In this document: piece after piece, positions 1-8,630 of the stretch
Layout: every line of letters starts with the position of its first letter
How positions within the stretch are numbered: the stretch's first letter is position 1
Source: JAYZQT01 sp036136335
GTDB taxonomy: Bacteria > Pseudomonadota > Alphaproteobacteria > MPNO01 > UBA830
NCBI GenBank assembly: GCA_036136335.1
Contig: JAYZQT010000037.1
Coordinates: 4,190 to 68,189 of the forward strand
Reading direction: 5' to 3'
DNA length: 64,000 bases
Notes under the pieces: generated by a model
Database searches by the model: none
Told to the model about the DNA's origin: nothing
What the model saw: the letters and a program-made list of their open reading frames with translations, nothing else
Made by a program: the position numbers and the translations under genes

Positions 1-268
1 CACCCATAAAGGGCATCAAAAACCCTGCGAGACACAGTAACTTCCAGCTTTTAAGTATTTTCTCTCGGTCTGCCTTGAGGTGACGGATCGCAAATGGCAG
101 TAGAATTAGCGCACCCATTGTCCAACGGACGAAGCCTAAGACGTATGGCTGTACATCGCCGGTGGCCCATCGCCCAACAACATAGTTAAGTCCAAATATA
201 AGCATTGCCATTAACATCATCAAATGCACAACGCCCTCGTGTTCTGTGGTCTGCTGATGTTCGTTCAA
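1..268 (-). CDS. DMT/EamA-family permease, N-terminal part cut by the window edge
   Basis: Reading leftwards from a TTG at 266-268, an open frame of about 89 codons runs off the window edge. The product has a short hydrophilic head rich in His and Glu, then a hydrophobic helix (MLIFGLNYVVGRWA), a second helix opening with FVRWTMGALILLPF, a basic loop, and the beginning of a third helix. Helix, then an F-x-RW entry to helix 2, then a basic loop is the usual start of the first EamA repeat in ten-helix drug/metabolite transporter permeases. The start is uncertain: the TTG has only a weak AGAG in front, and a GTG at codon 14 is an alternative. The substrate cannot be told from this fragment. Confidence 0.6.
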   Translation of the reverse strand, partial: MNEHQQTTEHEGVVHLMMLMAMLIFGLNYVVGRWATGDVQPYVLGFVRWTMGALILLPFAIRHLKADREKILKSWKLLCLAGFLMPFMG

Positions 269-319
269 TGATATCTCTAGTTAATTGGAACCCGGCCTCT
301 GGGAAGGGATTCATGTTAA

Positions 320-1153
320 TCAGGCATTCTGCGCGAAATCAGGGTTGGTATACTGCGCATTGTGCTTAATCATCATATCTATAAGCTCTTTCATGCTTTC
401 TTCCGTGGGCACAGGATCCTCGTCCCAGTGACCATGGTTATCTACGCCACGGACAAGTGTCGCAGGGCGGCGTTCCAGTGTGGATTTCACATGCGGCGGT
501 ATAAGAAAGAATGAATAACCAATTCTAACGTTGTCGGTGTTATTTGGCCCCGACGCATGGGCGGTGCGTTCGTTATGAATTGAAAACTGCCCCTGTTCCA
601 GTTCCATATGAACGGCTTTGGTTTCGTCAAGCCCCTTGATGGTCTGACCGCGCCCGAGAAGATTTTTTTTCTCGCCAGGAGCATCACCCGGGGCATTTTC
701 GTGTGACTCTTCGTGATCGTAACCTTCCCTGTGCGATTGTGGCATGGCACGCATACAACCATTAGCGATGTTCGCGTGAGTTAGGGCGACCCAACAAGTA
801 ACCATGTCGTGAGGATCACAGCCAAAATAGGCCGAATCCTGATGCCAGGACACGAATGAGCCGTCGCCGGCAGGCTTGACCCAGAACCGTGATCCAAATG
901 CGAGGATGTTTGGCCCAATAAGGTCTTCCGCGACATCGAGAATGGCGTCCTCGCGAATGAAATCCCAGGTTTCTCTCATTGTCAAATGACCTTTGAGCTT
1001 AAACAAACCCGGATTGACACCATATTCTTCTTCGAAACGCTCGACGCCCGCCAATAGACCGTTACAGCGCTCCTTGGATACCCCTTCGAGGGGATAGAGA
1101 TATCCTTCCCGGTGATATTGTTCAATCTGTTCATCGGTCAGCACTTTACCCAT
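320..1153 (-). CDS. phytanoyl-CoA dioxygenase (PhyH)-family Fe(II)/2-oxoglutarate oxygenase
   Basis: Predicted cytoplasmic, 277 residues, the usual length for bacterial PhyH proteins. The iron-binding facial triad is visible as H104-x-D106 (SWHQDSAYF) and H199 (TAHASGPNN), with R210 placed to bind 2-oxoglutarate. The family hydroxylates carbon next to carboxylate, CoA-thioester or other functional groups; the substrate here cannot be deduced. I chose the ATG at 1153 because GGGAG lies about 10 bases upstream and the product starts at the typical N-terminal helix (LTDEQIEQYHREGY). A longer frame to 1210 lacks a ribosome binding site. The gene is divergent from the flavin monooxygenase at 1302, and a shared 148-bp promoter region suggests they may serve the same compound. 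Confidence 0.85.
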   Translation of the reverse strand: MGKVLTDEQIEQYHREGYLYPLEGVSKERCNGLLAGVERFEEEYGVNPGLFKLKGHLTMRETWDFIREDAILDVAEDLIGPNILAFGSRFWVKPAGDGSFVSWHQDSAYFGCDPHDMVTCWVALTHANIANGCMRAMPQSHREGYDHEESHENAPGDAPGEKKNLLGRGQTIKGLDETKAVHMELEQGQFSIHNERTAHASGPNNTDNVRIGYSFFLIPPHVKSTLERRPATLVRGVDNHGHWDEDPVPTEESMKELIDMMIKHNAQYTNPDFAQNA

Positions 1154-1301
1154 TTCCGTTTTACTCCCGTTCCCTCGCATTTCCGGCGAATTCCGATCCA
1201 AGATTAACATGATGCACTATGGTGGCAAACGTATTGTCTAGCCACAGGAATTACTGGATGATCCGCTAAAGTTAGAGCGATACACCATCGCACGGAATGA
1301 C

Positions 1302-2483
1302 ATGCCGGACACAAGAGCGGTTGAAATCACGATGAACGGAGTTACCGAGGAGGCATTTTATGCTCGTGCTGAAGCCCTTCAGCCAATTCTCCGACAACGC
1401 GCCGCGGCCTGTGAGGCGGCACGGTGTGTGCCGGCCGAAACCATTGATGAGCTTCGTAACGCCGATTTGACCCGCATCACACAGCCCGTCCGTTACGGGG
1501 GCCATGCTATGGGGTGGGATGTAATGTGCGGGGTGGCACAACGACTGTGTCGAGCTGACGGTGCCCAAGGGTGGGTCCAGGCGATCATTGCAGACCATTC
1601 ACAGATGCTGGGGACGTTTCCCGGAAAAGCACAGGAAGATGTTTGGGGAGAAAACCCCGACGCCGTCATGTCAGCGTCATTCGGCCCCACCGGTATCGCC
1701 ACCCGAACCCAAGACGGGTTTCGGCTTTCAGGTCAATTCGGGTTTGCAAGTGGGATAGACCATGCGGACTGGCTGATCTGCGCCGGCTTTATTGTGACAG
1801 GTCAGACAAAAGACGGGCCTCATTTCTTTCTGGTGCGTCGATCCGAAGCAACTGTGATCGACGACTGGCACACCGTCGGACTGGAGGGGACTGGCTCCAA
1901 GAGTTTTGAGGTAACCGACACATTTGTACCAGACCATGCGCTACTAGACGGTGGTCTTGCCCGTGCTGGCCGAGGACCAGGGTCAATTATAAACCCACAG
2001 GGTGTTTTTCGCCTCCCGCGGGGTTATCTGACTCCCGCTGTGTTTGCAGCCATGACAATTGGCATGGCGCAGGGGCTACTAGACGAATGGCTAGCGTATA
2101 CGGCCACTAGGATGTCCCGGGGCAACAGCGTCGGCGATAGCCCGTCCAGTCATATTGTTGCCGGAGAGTGCGCAGCGGCGATCGAGGCGGCAGATGCACT
2201 GAATAGAATCACAATCGGCGAGGCTATGGCAGTACTCGACGCGGGCAATGAATTGTCAGAATTGAAGTTACTGGCCGCCAAACGCAATTCGTCCTGGGCC
2301 TGCCGCACCACACTTAATGCGGGGACGAAGCTTTTCAATGCTGCGGGTGGTCGGGCTATCTTTCGAGACAACCCTCTTGGGCGACATTATCGCAATCTAA
2401 TTGCCAGTGCCGCACATCATATCGTTGACTGGGAGGTTAGCGCCCTTGACAGCGGCTCAGCCATGATTGGCAGTGCCGGTTAA
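1302..2483 (+). CDS. acyl-CoA dehydrogenase-fold flavin-dependent monooxygenase (group D, HpaB/HsaA/IacA-like)
   Basis: 393 residues with the three-part acyl-CoA dehydrogenase fold: an N-terminal helical domain (AEALQPILRQRAAACE), a beta domain around SASFGPTGIATRTQDGFRL, and a C-terminal helical domain of the Acyl-CoA_dh_2 type. Near the end, GGRAIFRDNPLGRHYRNL and the following HHIVDWE match the region that in HsaA, HpaB-like and indoleacetate monooxygenases builds the tetramer interface and flavin site. The classic Glu base motif of true acyl-CoA dehydrogenases is absent. Such enzymes use reduced flavin from a separate reductase to hydroxylate aromatic or steroid substrates; no reductase is nearby. 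ATG 1302 is used; an ATG at 1332 is also possible. Confidence 0.75.
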   Translation: MPDTRAVEITMNGVTEEAFYARAEALQPILRQRAAACEAARCVPAETIDELRNADLTRITQPVRYGGHAMGWDVMCGVAQRLCRADGAQGWVQAIIADHSQMLGTFPGKAQEDVWGENPDAVMSASFGPTGIATRTQDGFRLSGQFGFASGIDHADWLICAGFIVTGQTKDGPHFFLVRRSEATVIDDWHTVGLEGTGSKSFEVTDTFVPDHALLDGGLARAGRGPGSIINPQGVFRLPRGYLTPAVFAAMTIGMAQGLLDEWLAYTATRMSRGNSVGDSPSSHIVAGECAAAIEAADALNRITIGEAMAVLDAGNELSELKLLAAKRNSSWACRTTLNAGTKLFNAAGGRAIFRDNPLGRHYRNLIASAAHHIVDWEVSALDSGSAMIGSAG

Positions 2484-2653
2484 CATGTGACGATACTGAA
2501 ACGTCTGTCCGCACTTTTCTCATCACCGAAAAACATCGTCGCTAAAATAGTCTTTCCCGCTCAAGTGGCGTTATTGGCTGCCAGATTACAGATTTCCCCA
2601 ATGACCGGTTTGTATTTAATTGAATCCAACCCAAATAACGGTTTTCCAAGACG

Positions 2654-5353
2654 TTATGCGGCATCCAACATGTTTCGGATCACATATTGAAGAATCCCCC
2701 CATGCCGATAGTAGTCGAGTTCATCGAGAGTATCGATACGACACAACAGTTTAATTTCTATATGCGACCCATCCGCCCGATGAATTATGCAAGGCAGGTT
2801 ACATCTTGGGGAAAGGCCGTCGGCAACACCGGTAATATCCAGCATTTCAGTCCCAATCAAACCTAGCGTCTCACGTGTGTCGCCAGCGGTGAATTGCAGG
2901 GGCAAGACACCCATGCCGATTAAGTTTGACCTGTGAATTCGCTCAAAACTCTCGACGACCACAGCCTTGACCCCTAGCAACTTCGTGCCCTTGGCTGCCC
3001 AATCACGCGACGAACCGGTGCCGTACTCTTCACCCCCCACGATCACTAGGGGGACACTTTCCGCCGCGTATTGCATCGCCGCATCGTACACGGACATCTT
3101 GTTCCCGGAAGGCTGGTGCTTGGTGTAGCCGCCCTCGACCCCGGGCACCATTTCATTCCGGATACGGATATTGGCGAACGTTCCGCGCATCATTATTTCA
3201 TGGTTGCCACGCCGGGATCCATATGAATTAAACTGCGCGGGCCGGATCTGACGTTCCAAAAGATAGTCACCCGCCGGGCTTTCACGCTGGATTGAACCTG
3301 CGGGGGAAATATGGTCAGTCGTAACCGAGTCGGCAAGGATCATCAGTGGCCTTGCCCGTATGATATCCGTTATCGCAATGGGATCGCGTTCCATGCCCTC
3401 AAAGAAGGAGGGGGACTTCACGTATGTACTAGCTTCCTGCCAACCGTACGTCTCGGATGCGACACTACTGATTGTCTGCCATTCCTTTGGTCCCTCAAAT
3501 ACGTTGCTGTAACGGCTACGATACATATCCGCTGTCAGACAATCGCGCATTGTGTCGTGTATTTCGTTGTTCGTCGGCCAAATATCTTTCAGAAACACAG
3601 GGTTTCCCTCGCGATCCTCGCCTAGCGGGTCCCTAACAAGATCAATTTTCAATGATCCCGCAAGCGCGTAGGCAACAACCAGTGGTGGCGAGGCGAGAAA
3701 GTTGGCACGAACCTGCTGATGCACCCGGCCTTCAAAATTACGGTTTCCGGATAATACCGCGCCGACGACCAGATCACCTTCATCAATCGCGACAGCAACC
3801 TTGTCAGGTAGCGGTCCAGAGTTACCAATGCACGTCGTACACCCAAAACCGACAATATTGAATCCAAGAGCATCAAGATCGTCCTGAAGGTTAGCGTTTT
3901 GAAGGTAGTCACGCACTACTTGGCTACCCGGAGCAAGTGACGTCTTTACCCATGGTTTTACTGCCATTCCCAAGGCAACAGCATTACGGGCCAGAAGCCC
4001 CGCCCCGACAAGAACGGAGGGGTTAGATGTGTTAGTGCAGCTGGTGATTGCCGCAATTACGACGTCGCCGTCCTCTGCAACAAAGTCGTCCCCGACAGGC
4101 CGCGCCTGCTGATCAGCATCTAGCGGAGGACGTCCACGGTATTCAGAAATTCCAGCTATCGCTGTCTTCGGCACATCAGATAGCACCACCCGGTCCTGCG
4201 GTCGTTTAGGTCCAGCTAGCGATGTCTCTACACTACCAAGATCCAGCTCAAGCATCGCTGTAAAAACCGGATTGGGAGTCTCGTCGTCCCGCCACATCCC
4301 CTGCGCCTTCGCGTAGGCTTCAACAAGGGCTACGCGGTTGGCCTCGCGACCCGTAAAACTAAGATAATCACAAGTTTCCCGGTCAATTGGAAAAAAACCA
4401 CAGGTCGCACCGTATTCCGGCGCCATATTGCCGATTGTTGCTCGGTCTGGCAGTGAAAGGGCGCTCACACCGGGTCCGCAAAACTCAACAAACTTGCCGA
4501 CAACTCCATGGGCGCGCAACATCTGGGTAACGGTTAATACTAGATCTGTGGCGGTGGTACCTTCCCTAAGCGAGCCTGTTAATTTTAACCCAACCACTTC
4601 GGGAAGCAGCATCGAGATTGGTTGACCCAGCATAGCGGCTTCGGCCTCGATCCCACCAACCCCCCAGGACAGAACTGCCAGCCCGTTTACCATGGTTGTG
4701 TGGCTGTCCGTACCAACCACCGTGTCCGGATAGGCTACCGCCCTCCCATCTGTATCCTCGCTAACCCAGACAGTCTGGGAAAGATATTCGAGGTTGACCT
4801 GGTGACAGATTCCGGTCCCGGGTGGCACAACACGAAAATTATTGAAGGCTTTGGACCCCCAACTCAGGAACTCATAGCGTTCTTTGTTGCGTTCAAATTC
4901 TAGCTGTACATTTGTTTCAAATGCACCATCAGTTCCAAATTCATCAATCATTACCGAGTGATCAATGACCAGGTCAACAGCATTAAGAGGGTTTATTTTC
5001 TGCGGATCGCCCCCTAGTTTAACCATTGCATCACGCATTGCGGCCAGATCGACGACGGCCGGAACTCCTGTGAAGTCCTGAAGAAGAATGCGGGCAGGCC
5101 TATATGCAATTTCCAGATCGGATTTCTGTGTCTGAACCCATTTGGTGGCTTTTTCGATGTCATCCCGCGTCACGGACCTCCCATCTTCATAACGAAGCAA
5201 GTTTTCGAGTAAAACCTTAAGCGAAAATGGCAGGCGTGAGATATCTCCATAGCCGGCTTCGGATAATGCTGCCAGGCTGAAAAAGTCAAAAGAATTTTCA
5301 CCCACTTTCAGCGTGCGGCGTGCGTTTATCGTATCCTGTCCGATAGTGGTCAC
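2654..5353 (-). CDS. acnA: aconitate hydratase A
   Basis: TCA-cycle enzyme interconverting citrate and isocitrate through a [4Fe-4S] cluster. The 899 residues match AcnA/IRP1-type aconitases (about 890-900). The cluster cysteines are in AITSCTNTSNPSVLVGAG and GFGCTTCIGNSGPL, and the C-terminal swivel domain carries GGEEYGTGSSRDWAAKGT. I place the start at a GTG (5351-5353, VTTIGQDTINARRTL), because AAGGAG sits 7 bases upstream and the product then begins like other alphaproteobacterial AcnA proteins. A longer ATG frame to 5398 would add 15 unrelated residues. The gene is divergent from ccmA, a common alphaproteobacterial arrangement. Confidence 0.97.
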   Translation of the reverse strand: MTTIGQDTINARRTLKVGENSFDFFSLAALSEAGYGDISRLPFSLKVLLENLLRYEDGRSVTRDDIEKATKWVQTQKSDLEIAYRPARILLQDFTGVPAVVDLAAMRDAMVKLGGDPQKINPLNAVDLVIDHSVMIDEFGTDGAFETNVQLEFERNKERYEFLSWGSKAFNNFRVVPPGTGICHQVNLEYLSQTVWVSEDTDGRAVAYPDTVVGTDSHTTMVNGLAVLSWGVGGIEAEAAMLGQPISMLLPEVVGLKLTGSLREGTTATDLVLTVTQMLRAHGVVGKFVEFCGPGVSALSLPDRATIGNMAPEYGATCGFFPIDRETCDYLSFTGREANRVALVEAYAKAQGMWRDDETPNPVFTAMLELDLGSVETSLAGPKRPQDRVVLSDVPKTAIAGISEYRGRPPLDADQQARPVGDDFVAEDGDVVIAAITSCTNTSNPSVLVGAGLLARNAVALGMAVKPWVKTSLAPGSQVVRDYLQNANLQDDLDALGFNIVGFGCTTCIGNSGPLPDKVAVAIDEGDLVVGAVLSGNRNFEGRVHQQVRANFLASPPLVVAYALAGSLKIDLVRDPLGEDREGNPVFLKDIWPTNNEIHDTMRDCLTADMYRSRYSNVFEGPKEWQTISSVASETYGWQEASTYVKSPSFFEGMERDPIAITDIIRARPLMILADSVTTDHISPAGSIQRESPAGDYLLERQIRPAQFNSYGSRRGNHEIMMRGTFANIRIRNEMVPGVEGGYTKHQPSGNKMSVYDAAMQYAAESVPLVIVGGEEYGTGSSRDWAAKGTKLLGVKAVVVESFERIHRSNLIGMGVLPLQFTAGDTRETLGLIGTEMLDITGVADGLSPRCNLPCIIHRADGSHIEIKLLCRIDTLDELDYYRHGGILQYVIRNMLDAA

Positions 5354-5549
5354 GTGATGTCTCCTTCGTAGGTGATGCGGGCGGGAAACTACCGGCAATT
5401 ATCGCGGATTCCAATAGGTTTGCAGACGGCAGCGCCAAACAAGGGCGTTGGTTGCGTCACGCCAAACCTGGCACCGGGAATGTTTCTTCGAATGGGCCGG
5501 ACTGACCACATCCATGACAAGTCGACATTTATCGGTTATCCCCAATTCG

Positions 5550-6197
5550 ATGGACCAATTTACCGGCACCGGGCTGACCTGCGTCAGAGGAGATCATGTC
5601 GTATTCACCGAGCTCGACTTCGCCGTCGACCCCGGGGATGTCCTGGTTCTGTCGGGTCCAAACGGCTCCGGCAAGACAAGCCTGCTACGCGTTATGGCAG
5701 GAATTGCCAAACCTGCCGCGGGAAAAATTTCGTGGCGTGGCCAAAATGTGGCCGACGAACCTGAAAAATTTTTTGCGAACATTCACTATGTGGGGCACCG
5801 CAACGCTGTTAAAATGGCATTGACGGTCCGCGAAAATCTGACGTTTCACTGTGCTTTGCGACCGGGCGTCTGCGATATCGATGGAGCTCTTGAGGAAGCG
5901 GGTCTTAGCCGGCTTGCCAATCTTCCTGCACGAATGCTGTCAGTGGGCCAGGCTCGTCGGCTCGCACTTGCCCGCATTCATGCTTCGCCGGCGGCGATCT
6001 GGCTTCTCGACGAACCAACTGCAACACTTGACGGTCTCTCGGTCGAGCGCATTAATGGGGCAATTGTCAGACACCGGTCACAAGGTGGCATCGTCATCAC
6101 GTCCACCAATCTGCCCGTTACTTTCAAAAATCAAAAAGAAATTGATCTGGCCGGTTTTTCTGAAACCGATCATACGGTCTGGGGTGATCTGGTATGA
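5550..6197 (+). CDS. ccmA: cytochrome c maturation ABC transporter ATPase CcmA
   Basis: ATPase of the CcmAB(CD) complex, which releases holo-CcmE from CcmC during System I haem delivery in the periplasm. Walker A is GPNGSGKTS (residues 36-44), the signature is LSVGQARRLALAR, and Walker B is IWLLDEPTATL. From ATG 5550 the protein is 215 residues, the family norm; the frame is open further upstream but the extra 34 residues look unrelated. There is no clear Shine-Dalgarno before 5550. It is the first gene of a nine-gene ccm run and its TGA overlaps the ccmB start (ATGA). Confidence 0.93.
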   Translation: MDQFTGTGLTCVRGDHVVFTELDFAVDPGDVLVLSGPNGSGKTSLLRVMAGIAKPAAGKISWRGQNVADEPEKFFANIHYVGHRNAVKMALTVRENLTFHCALRPGVCDIDGALEEAGLSRLANLPARMLSVGQARRLALARIHASPAAIWLLDEPTATLDGLSVERINGAIVRHRSQGGIVITSTNLPVTFKNQKEIDLAGFSETDHTVWGDLV

Positions 6198-6859
6198 ACG
6201 GTTTGTTTTCCCTGATCCATGTGGAAATTCGCATCGCCCTGCGTCAGCTCGGTGACACGATGGCAGTAATCGTTTTTTTTCTGATTGCTGTCTCGCTTTT
6301 TCCGTTCGGAATTGGGCCAGACCCGAACTTGCTGACACGCATAGCGCCGGGCATTCTTTGGGTCACGGCGCTCCTTGCTGCCATGTTGTCGTTCGATCGG
6401 GTGTTTCAGAACGACGATGAAGACGGAACGCTAGAACTACTCATCATCGCCCCACAGCAATTGTGGTTAACGGTACTGGCAAAGGTCTTCGCACACTGGT
6501 TAACAACCGGCCTTCCTCTTCTGGTGGTATCGCCGCTAATTGGTGTAACACTCAATCTCGGACGAGACGGGTACGCGTCATTGATAATAGCGATGGCTCT
6601 AGGCACAGCTATAATTAGCCTGATGGGATCGCTAGGGGCAGCGTTGACCATCGGATCACGTCGAAGTGGCGTCTTGCTTTGCTTGCTGATCCTCCCATTG
6701 GTTATACCGGTGCTGATTTTTGGCGCAGGCGCGATCGACGCGGCTGTCAGCGGTTTCTCAGCCTCGCAGCCAATCCTGATACTTCTAGCTATTTTTTTAG
6801 CCTGTCTCGTGTTGTGTCCTTGGGGATGCACGATGGCGCTTAAAGTTGCTTCGGAATAA
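6194..6859 (+). CDS. ccmB: haem exporter membrane protein CcmB
   Basis: 221 residues, almost wholly hydrophobic, with about six membrane helices; this is the family length and profile. It forms the membrane part of the CcmA/CcmB ABC complex. The N-terminal segment (MNGLFSLIHVEIRIALRQLGD) followed by a helix and FDRVFQNDDEDGTLELL matches CcmB, whose cytoplasmic loop between helices 2 and 3 contacts the ATPase. The start codon overlaps the ccmA stop as ATGA, implying translational coupling. It is followed by an unusual 261-bp gap before ccmC. Confidence 0.93.
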   Translation: MNGLFSLIHVEIRIALRQLGDTMAVIVFFLIAVSLFPFGIGPDPNLLTRIAPGILWVTALLAAMLSFDRVFQNDDEDGTLELLIIAPQQLWLTVLAKVFAHWLTTGLPLLVVSPLIGVTLNLGRDGYASLIIAMALGTAIISLMGSLGAALTIGSRRSGVLLCLLILPLVIPVLIFGAGAIDAAVSGFSASQPILILLAIFLACLVLCPWGCTMALKVASE

Positions 6860-7120
6860 TTGTTTCATCGGCACAAAACAAATGATCAATGTAACGGCAA
6901 CCACCTGCCTGTCATGCCAACTAGGCTGTTTCAGCAGGCAAAAACAACATTGTTTGGGATTGCATATGGAACCACTCTGAGTTGTCCGGCACTCGACGGC
7001 ATTTAGGGAGTCCCTTATTCTGGGGAAAGAACTTCATAACTGCGCTTTAAACGGTTAATTCTTACTCTTTTGAAACCATAAACAGGGTCCGTTCCCTTCC
7101 GCTTGATGACTGAGACCTGA

Positions 7121-7858
7121 ATGCTGCACCGATTTGCCAATCCCACGCGCTTTCTGCGGATAGCCAACACCATTTTACCTTGGCTCACTGGTGTTACCGT
7201 CCTTTCAATATGCACTGGAATATATTTCGCATTCGCCGCATCGCCCCCCGACTTTCTGCAAGGTGAAACGGTGAGAATAATGTATGTTCATGTCCCGTCT
7301 GCATGGACAGCAATGTTCGGCTTCTCGTTTATCGTGCTCGCCAGCGCAGTAGGCTTAATTTGGAAGCATCCGATTGCCCATGTTTGTGCTCTTGCCGCGG
7401 CACCGGTGGGGGCTTGCTTCACATTGATCTGCCTTTTGACCGGCTCACTCTGGGGCAAACCTATGTGGGGCACCTGGTGGGTCTGGGATGCCCGACTCAC
7501 GTCGGTTCTGATTTTATTTTTTATTTATCTCGCTTTCATCGCACTCGCGAATGCATTCGATAATCCACGGCGCGGCGAGACTAGCTCCGCTGTATTTGCA
7601 CTCATGGGTTCGATAGTGCTGCCTGTGATCAAGTTCTCCGTCGACTGGTGGAACACACTACACCAGCCGGCGAGTGTGTCTAAGTTCGATACACCTTCAA
7701 TAGATGTTTCAATGCTCGTACCTTTAACTTTGATGGCAATCGGATTTGTGGGTTTGTTTTTTATTATGGTAATTGTCCGGGCTCGGGCCGTACTGGCTAT
7801 GCGGCGCATCAATGCACTTCGGACGAAACTTTCTGCCTCCCAAGTCGTCGCGGAATAG
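7121..7858 (+). CDS. ccmC: haem lyase/handling protein CcmC
   Basis: 245-residue, six-helix member of the haem handling protein superfamily that attaches haem to the CcmE histidine. The WWD-type motif GTWWVWDARLTS lies at residues 117-128. The two external histidines are visible at H57 (MYVHVPSAW) and in WWNTLHQPAS near residue 183. ATG 7121 has only a poor ribosome binding site (TGAGAC), but the first residues align well with CcmC. It is separated from ccmB by 261 bp with no recognisable gene and from ccmD by 119 bp containing twin palindromes. Confidence 0.95.
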   Translation: MLHRFANPTRFLRIANTILPWLTGVTVLSICTGIYFAFAASPPDFLQGETVRIMYVHVPSAWTAMFGFSFIVLASAVGLIWKHPIAHVCALAAAPVGACFTLICLLTGSLWGKPMWGTWWVWDARLTSVLILFFIYLAFIALANAFDNPRRGETSSAVFALMGSIVLPVIKFSVDWWNTLHQPASVSKFDTPSIDVSMLVPLTLMAIGFVGLFFIMVIVRARAVLAMRRINALRTKLSASQVVAE

Positions 7859-7924
7859 CCAAATCCTGACGACAATCTTACAGAGGGATGAATTCGGTTC
7901 CATGTGTGTCTACCAAATGATGGA

Positions 7925-7954
7925 AATCCGGATCCGGCATAATAGATCCGGATC
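7925..7954. repeat. twin ATCCGGAT palindromes upstream of ccmD
   Basis: ATCCGGAT occurs at 7926-7933 and again at 7946-7953, centre to centre 20 bp apart. The second copy is flanked to give a perfect 10-bp palindrome, GATCCGGATC. Because each copy is self-complementary the two can also pair as an 8-bp stem with a 12-nt loop. The pair sits 24 bp before ccmD, so it may be a dimeric regulator site or an mRNA hairpin between ccmC and ccmD. Confidence 0.5.
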
Positions 7955-7977
7955 AACCTACGCGGTCAAATTTCGAC

Positions 7978-8172
7978 ATGGCTGAATTTTTCAATCTCGG
8001 GGAATACGCTGGATATATCTGGCTGGCGTGGGGCTTCGCGGTGGTTTTGCTCGGCGGATTGATCGGTGTAAGCCTCAGATCGATGCATGCGAGGGAGTCA
8101 GAACTCCGCAGCATGGAAGCAAAGTCTTCCCAACGACTAGAGCGTGGCGTGTCCGGCAGGCAAACCGAATGA
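7978..8172 (+). CDS. ccmD: haem exporter small subunit CcmD
   Basis: 64-residue single-helix membrane protein. MAEFFNLGEYAGYIWLAWG followed by a hydrophobic helix ending in GVSLRS, then a charged cytoplasmic tail, is the CcmD pattern, including the G-x-Y-x-x-Y/W-I-W-x-A-W-G entry to the helix. CcmD tethers CcmC and CcmE to the CcmAB complex. Its TGA overlaps the ccmE ATG (ATGA at 8169-8172), which also fixes the ccmE start. Slightly longer than many CcmD proteins, with an Arg/Glu/Ser-rich tail. Confidence 0.9.
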   Translation: MAEFFNLGEYAGYIWLAWGFAVVLLGGLIGVSLRSMHARESELRSMEAKSSQRLERGVSGRQTE

Positions 8173-8630
8173 AACGCAAACACCGCCGATTGAACCTAGT
8201 ATTGCTTGGCGGATCAGTGCTCGCGGCGGCAGCCGCACTGGTTCTAAACGCCTTTGAGGACAATATCTTATTTTTCCACACACCCACTGATATCATGATG
8301 CGGGACAATTTTCCCAAAGGTAAGCGGCTTCGGATCGGCGGCCTGGTAAAGGAAAACAGCTGGCGAAATACGGATGACGGCATAAACCACGGATTTTCTG
8401 TTACCGATCTCACCCACGAGATAAATGTTATCTATAAAGGTATTGTCCCAGACCTGTTTCGCGAGGGGCAAGGTGTGGTTGTAGAAGGGCGGCTGCAACC
8501 TGACGGCAGTTTCCGTGCAGATGAAGTTCTGGCCAAACATGACGAAAAATATATGCCACCTGAAGTCGCGGAGGCCCTGAAAAAATCCGGACGCTGGAAG
8601 GGTTTTACTACTCGGATGAGAGAGAAATGA
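8169..8630 (+). CDS. ccmE: periplasmic haem chaperone CcmE
   Basis: 153 residues: a basic N-terminus (MKRKHRRL), one membrane anchor, then an OB-fold periplasmic domain. The covalent haem-binding motif H-x-x-x-Y is HDEKY at residues 124-128, preceded by ADEVLAK as in other CcmE proteins. It receives haem from CcmC and gives it to CcmF. The start at 8169 overlaps the ccmD stop; longer upstream reading would only repeat the ccmD coding region in another frame. Its own TGA overlaps the ccmF start. Confidence 0.96.
   Translation: MKRKHRRLNLVLLGGSVLAAAAALVLNAFEDNILFFHTPTDIMMRDNFPKGKRLRIGGLVKENSWRNTDDGINHGFSVTDLTHEINVIYKGIVPDLFREGQGVVVEGRLQPDGSFRADEVLAKHDEKYMPPEVAEALKKSGRWKGFTTRMREK

Noticed and set aside
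2487..2690. 67-codon open frame with GTG start after the flavin monooxygenase gene
   Set aside because: It overlaps the acnA 3' end, has no ribosome binding site and its product resembles nothing; acnA explains half of it.
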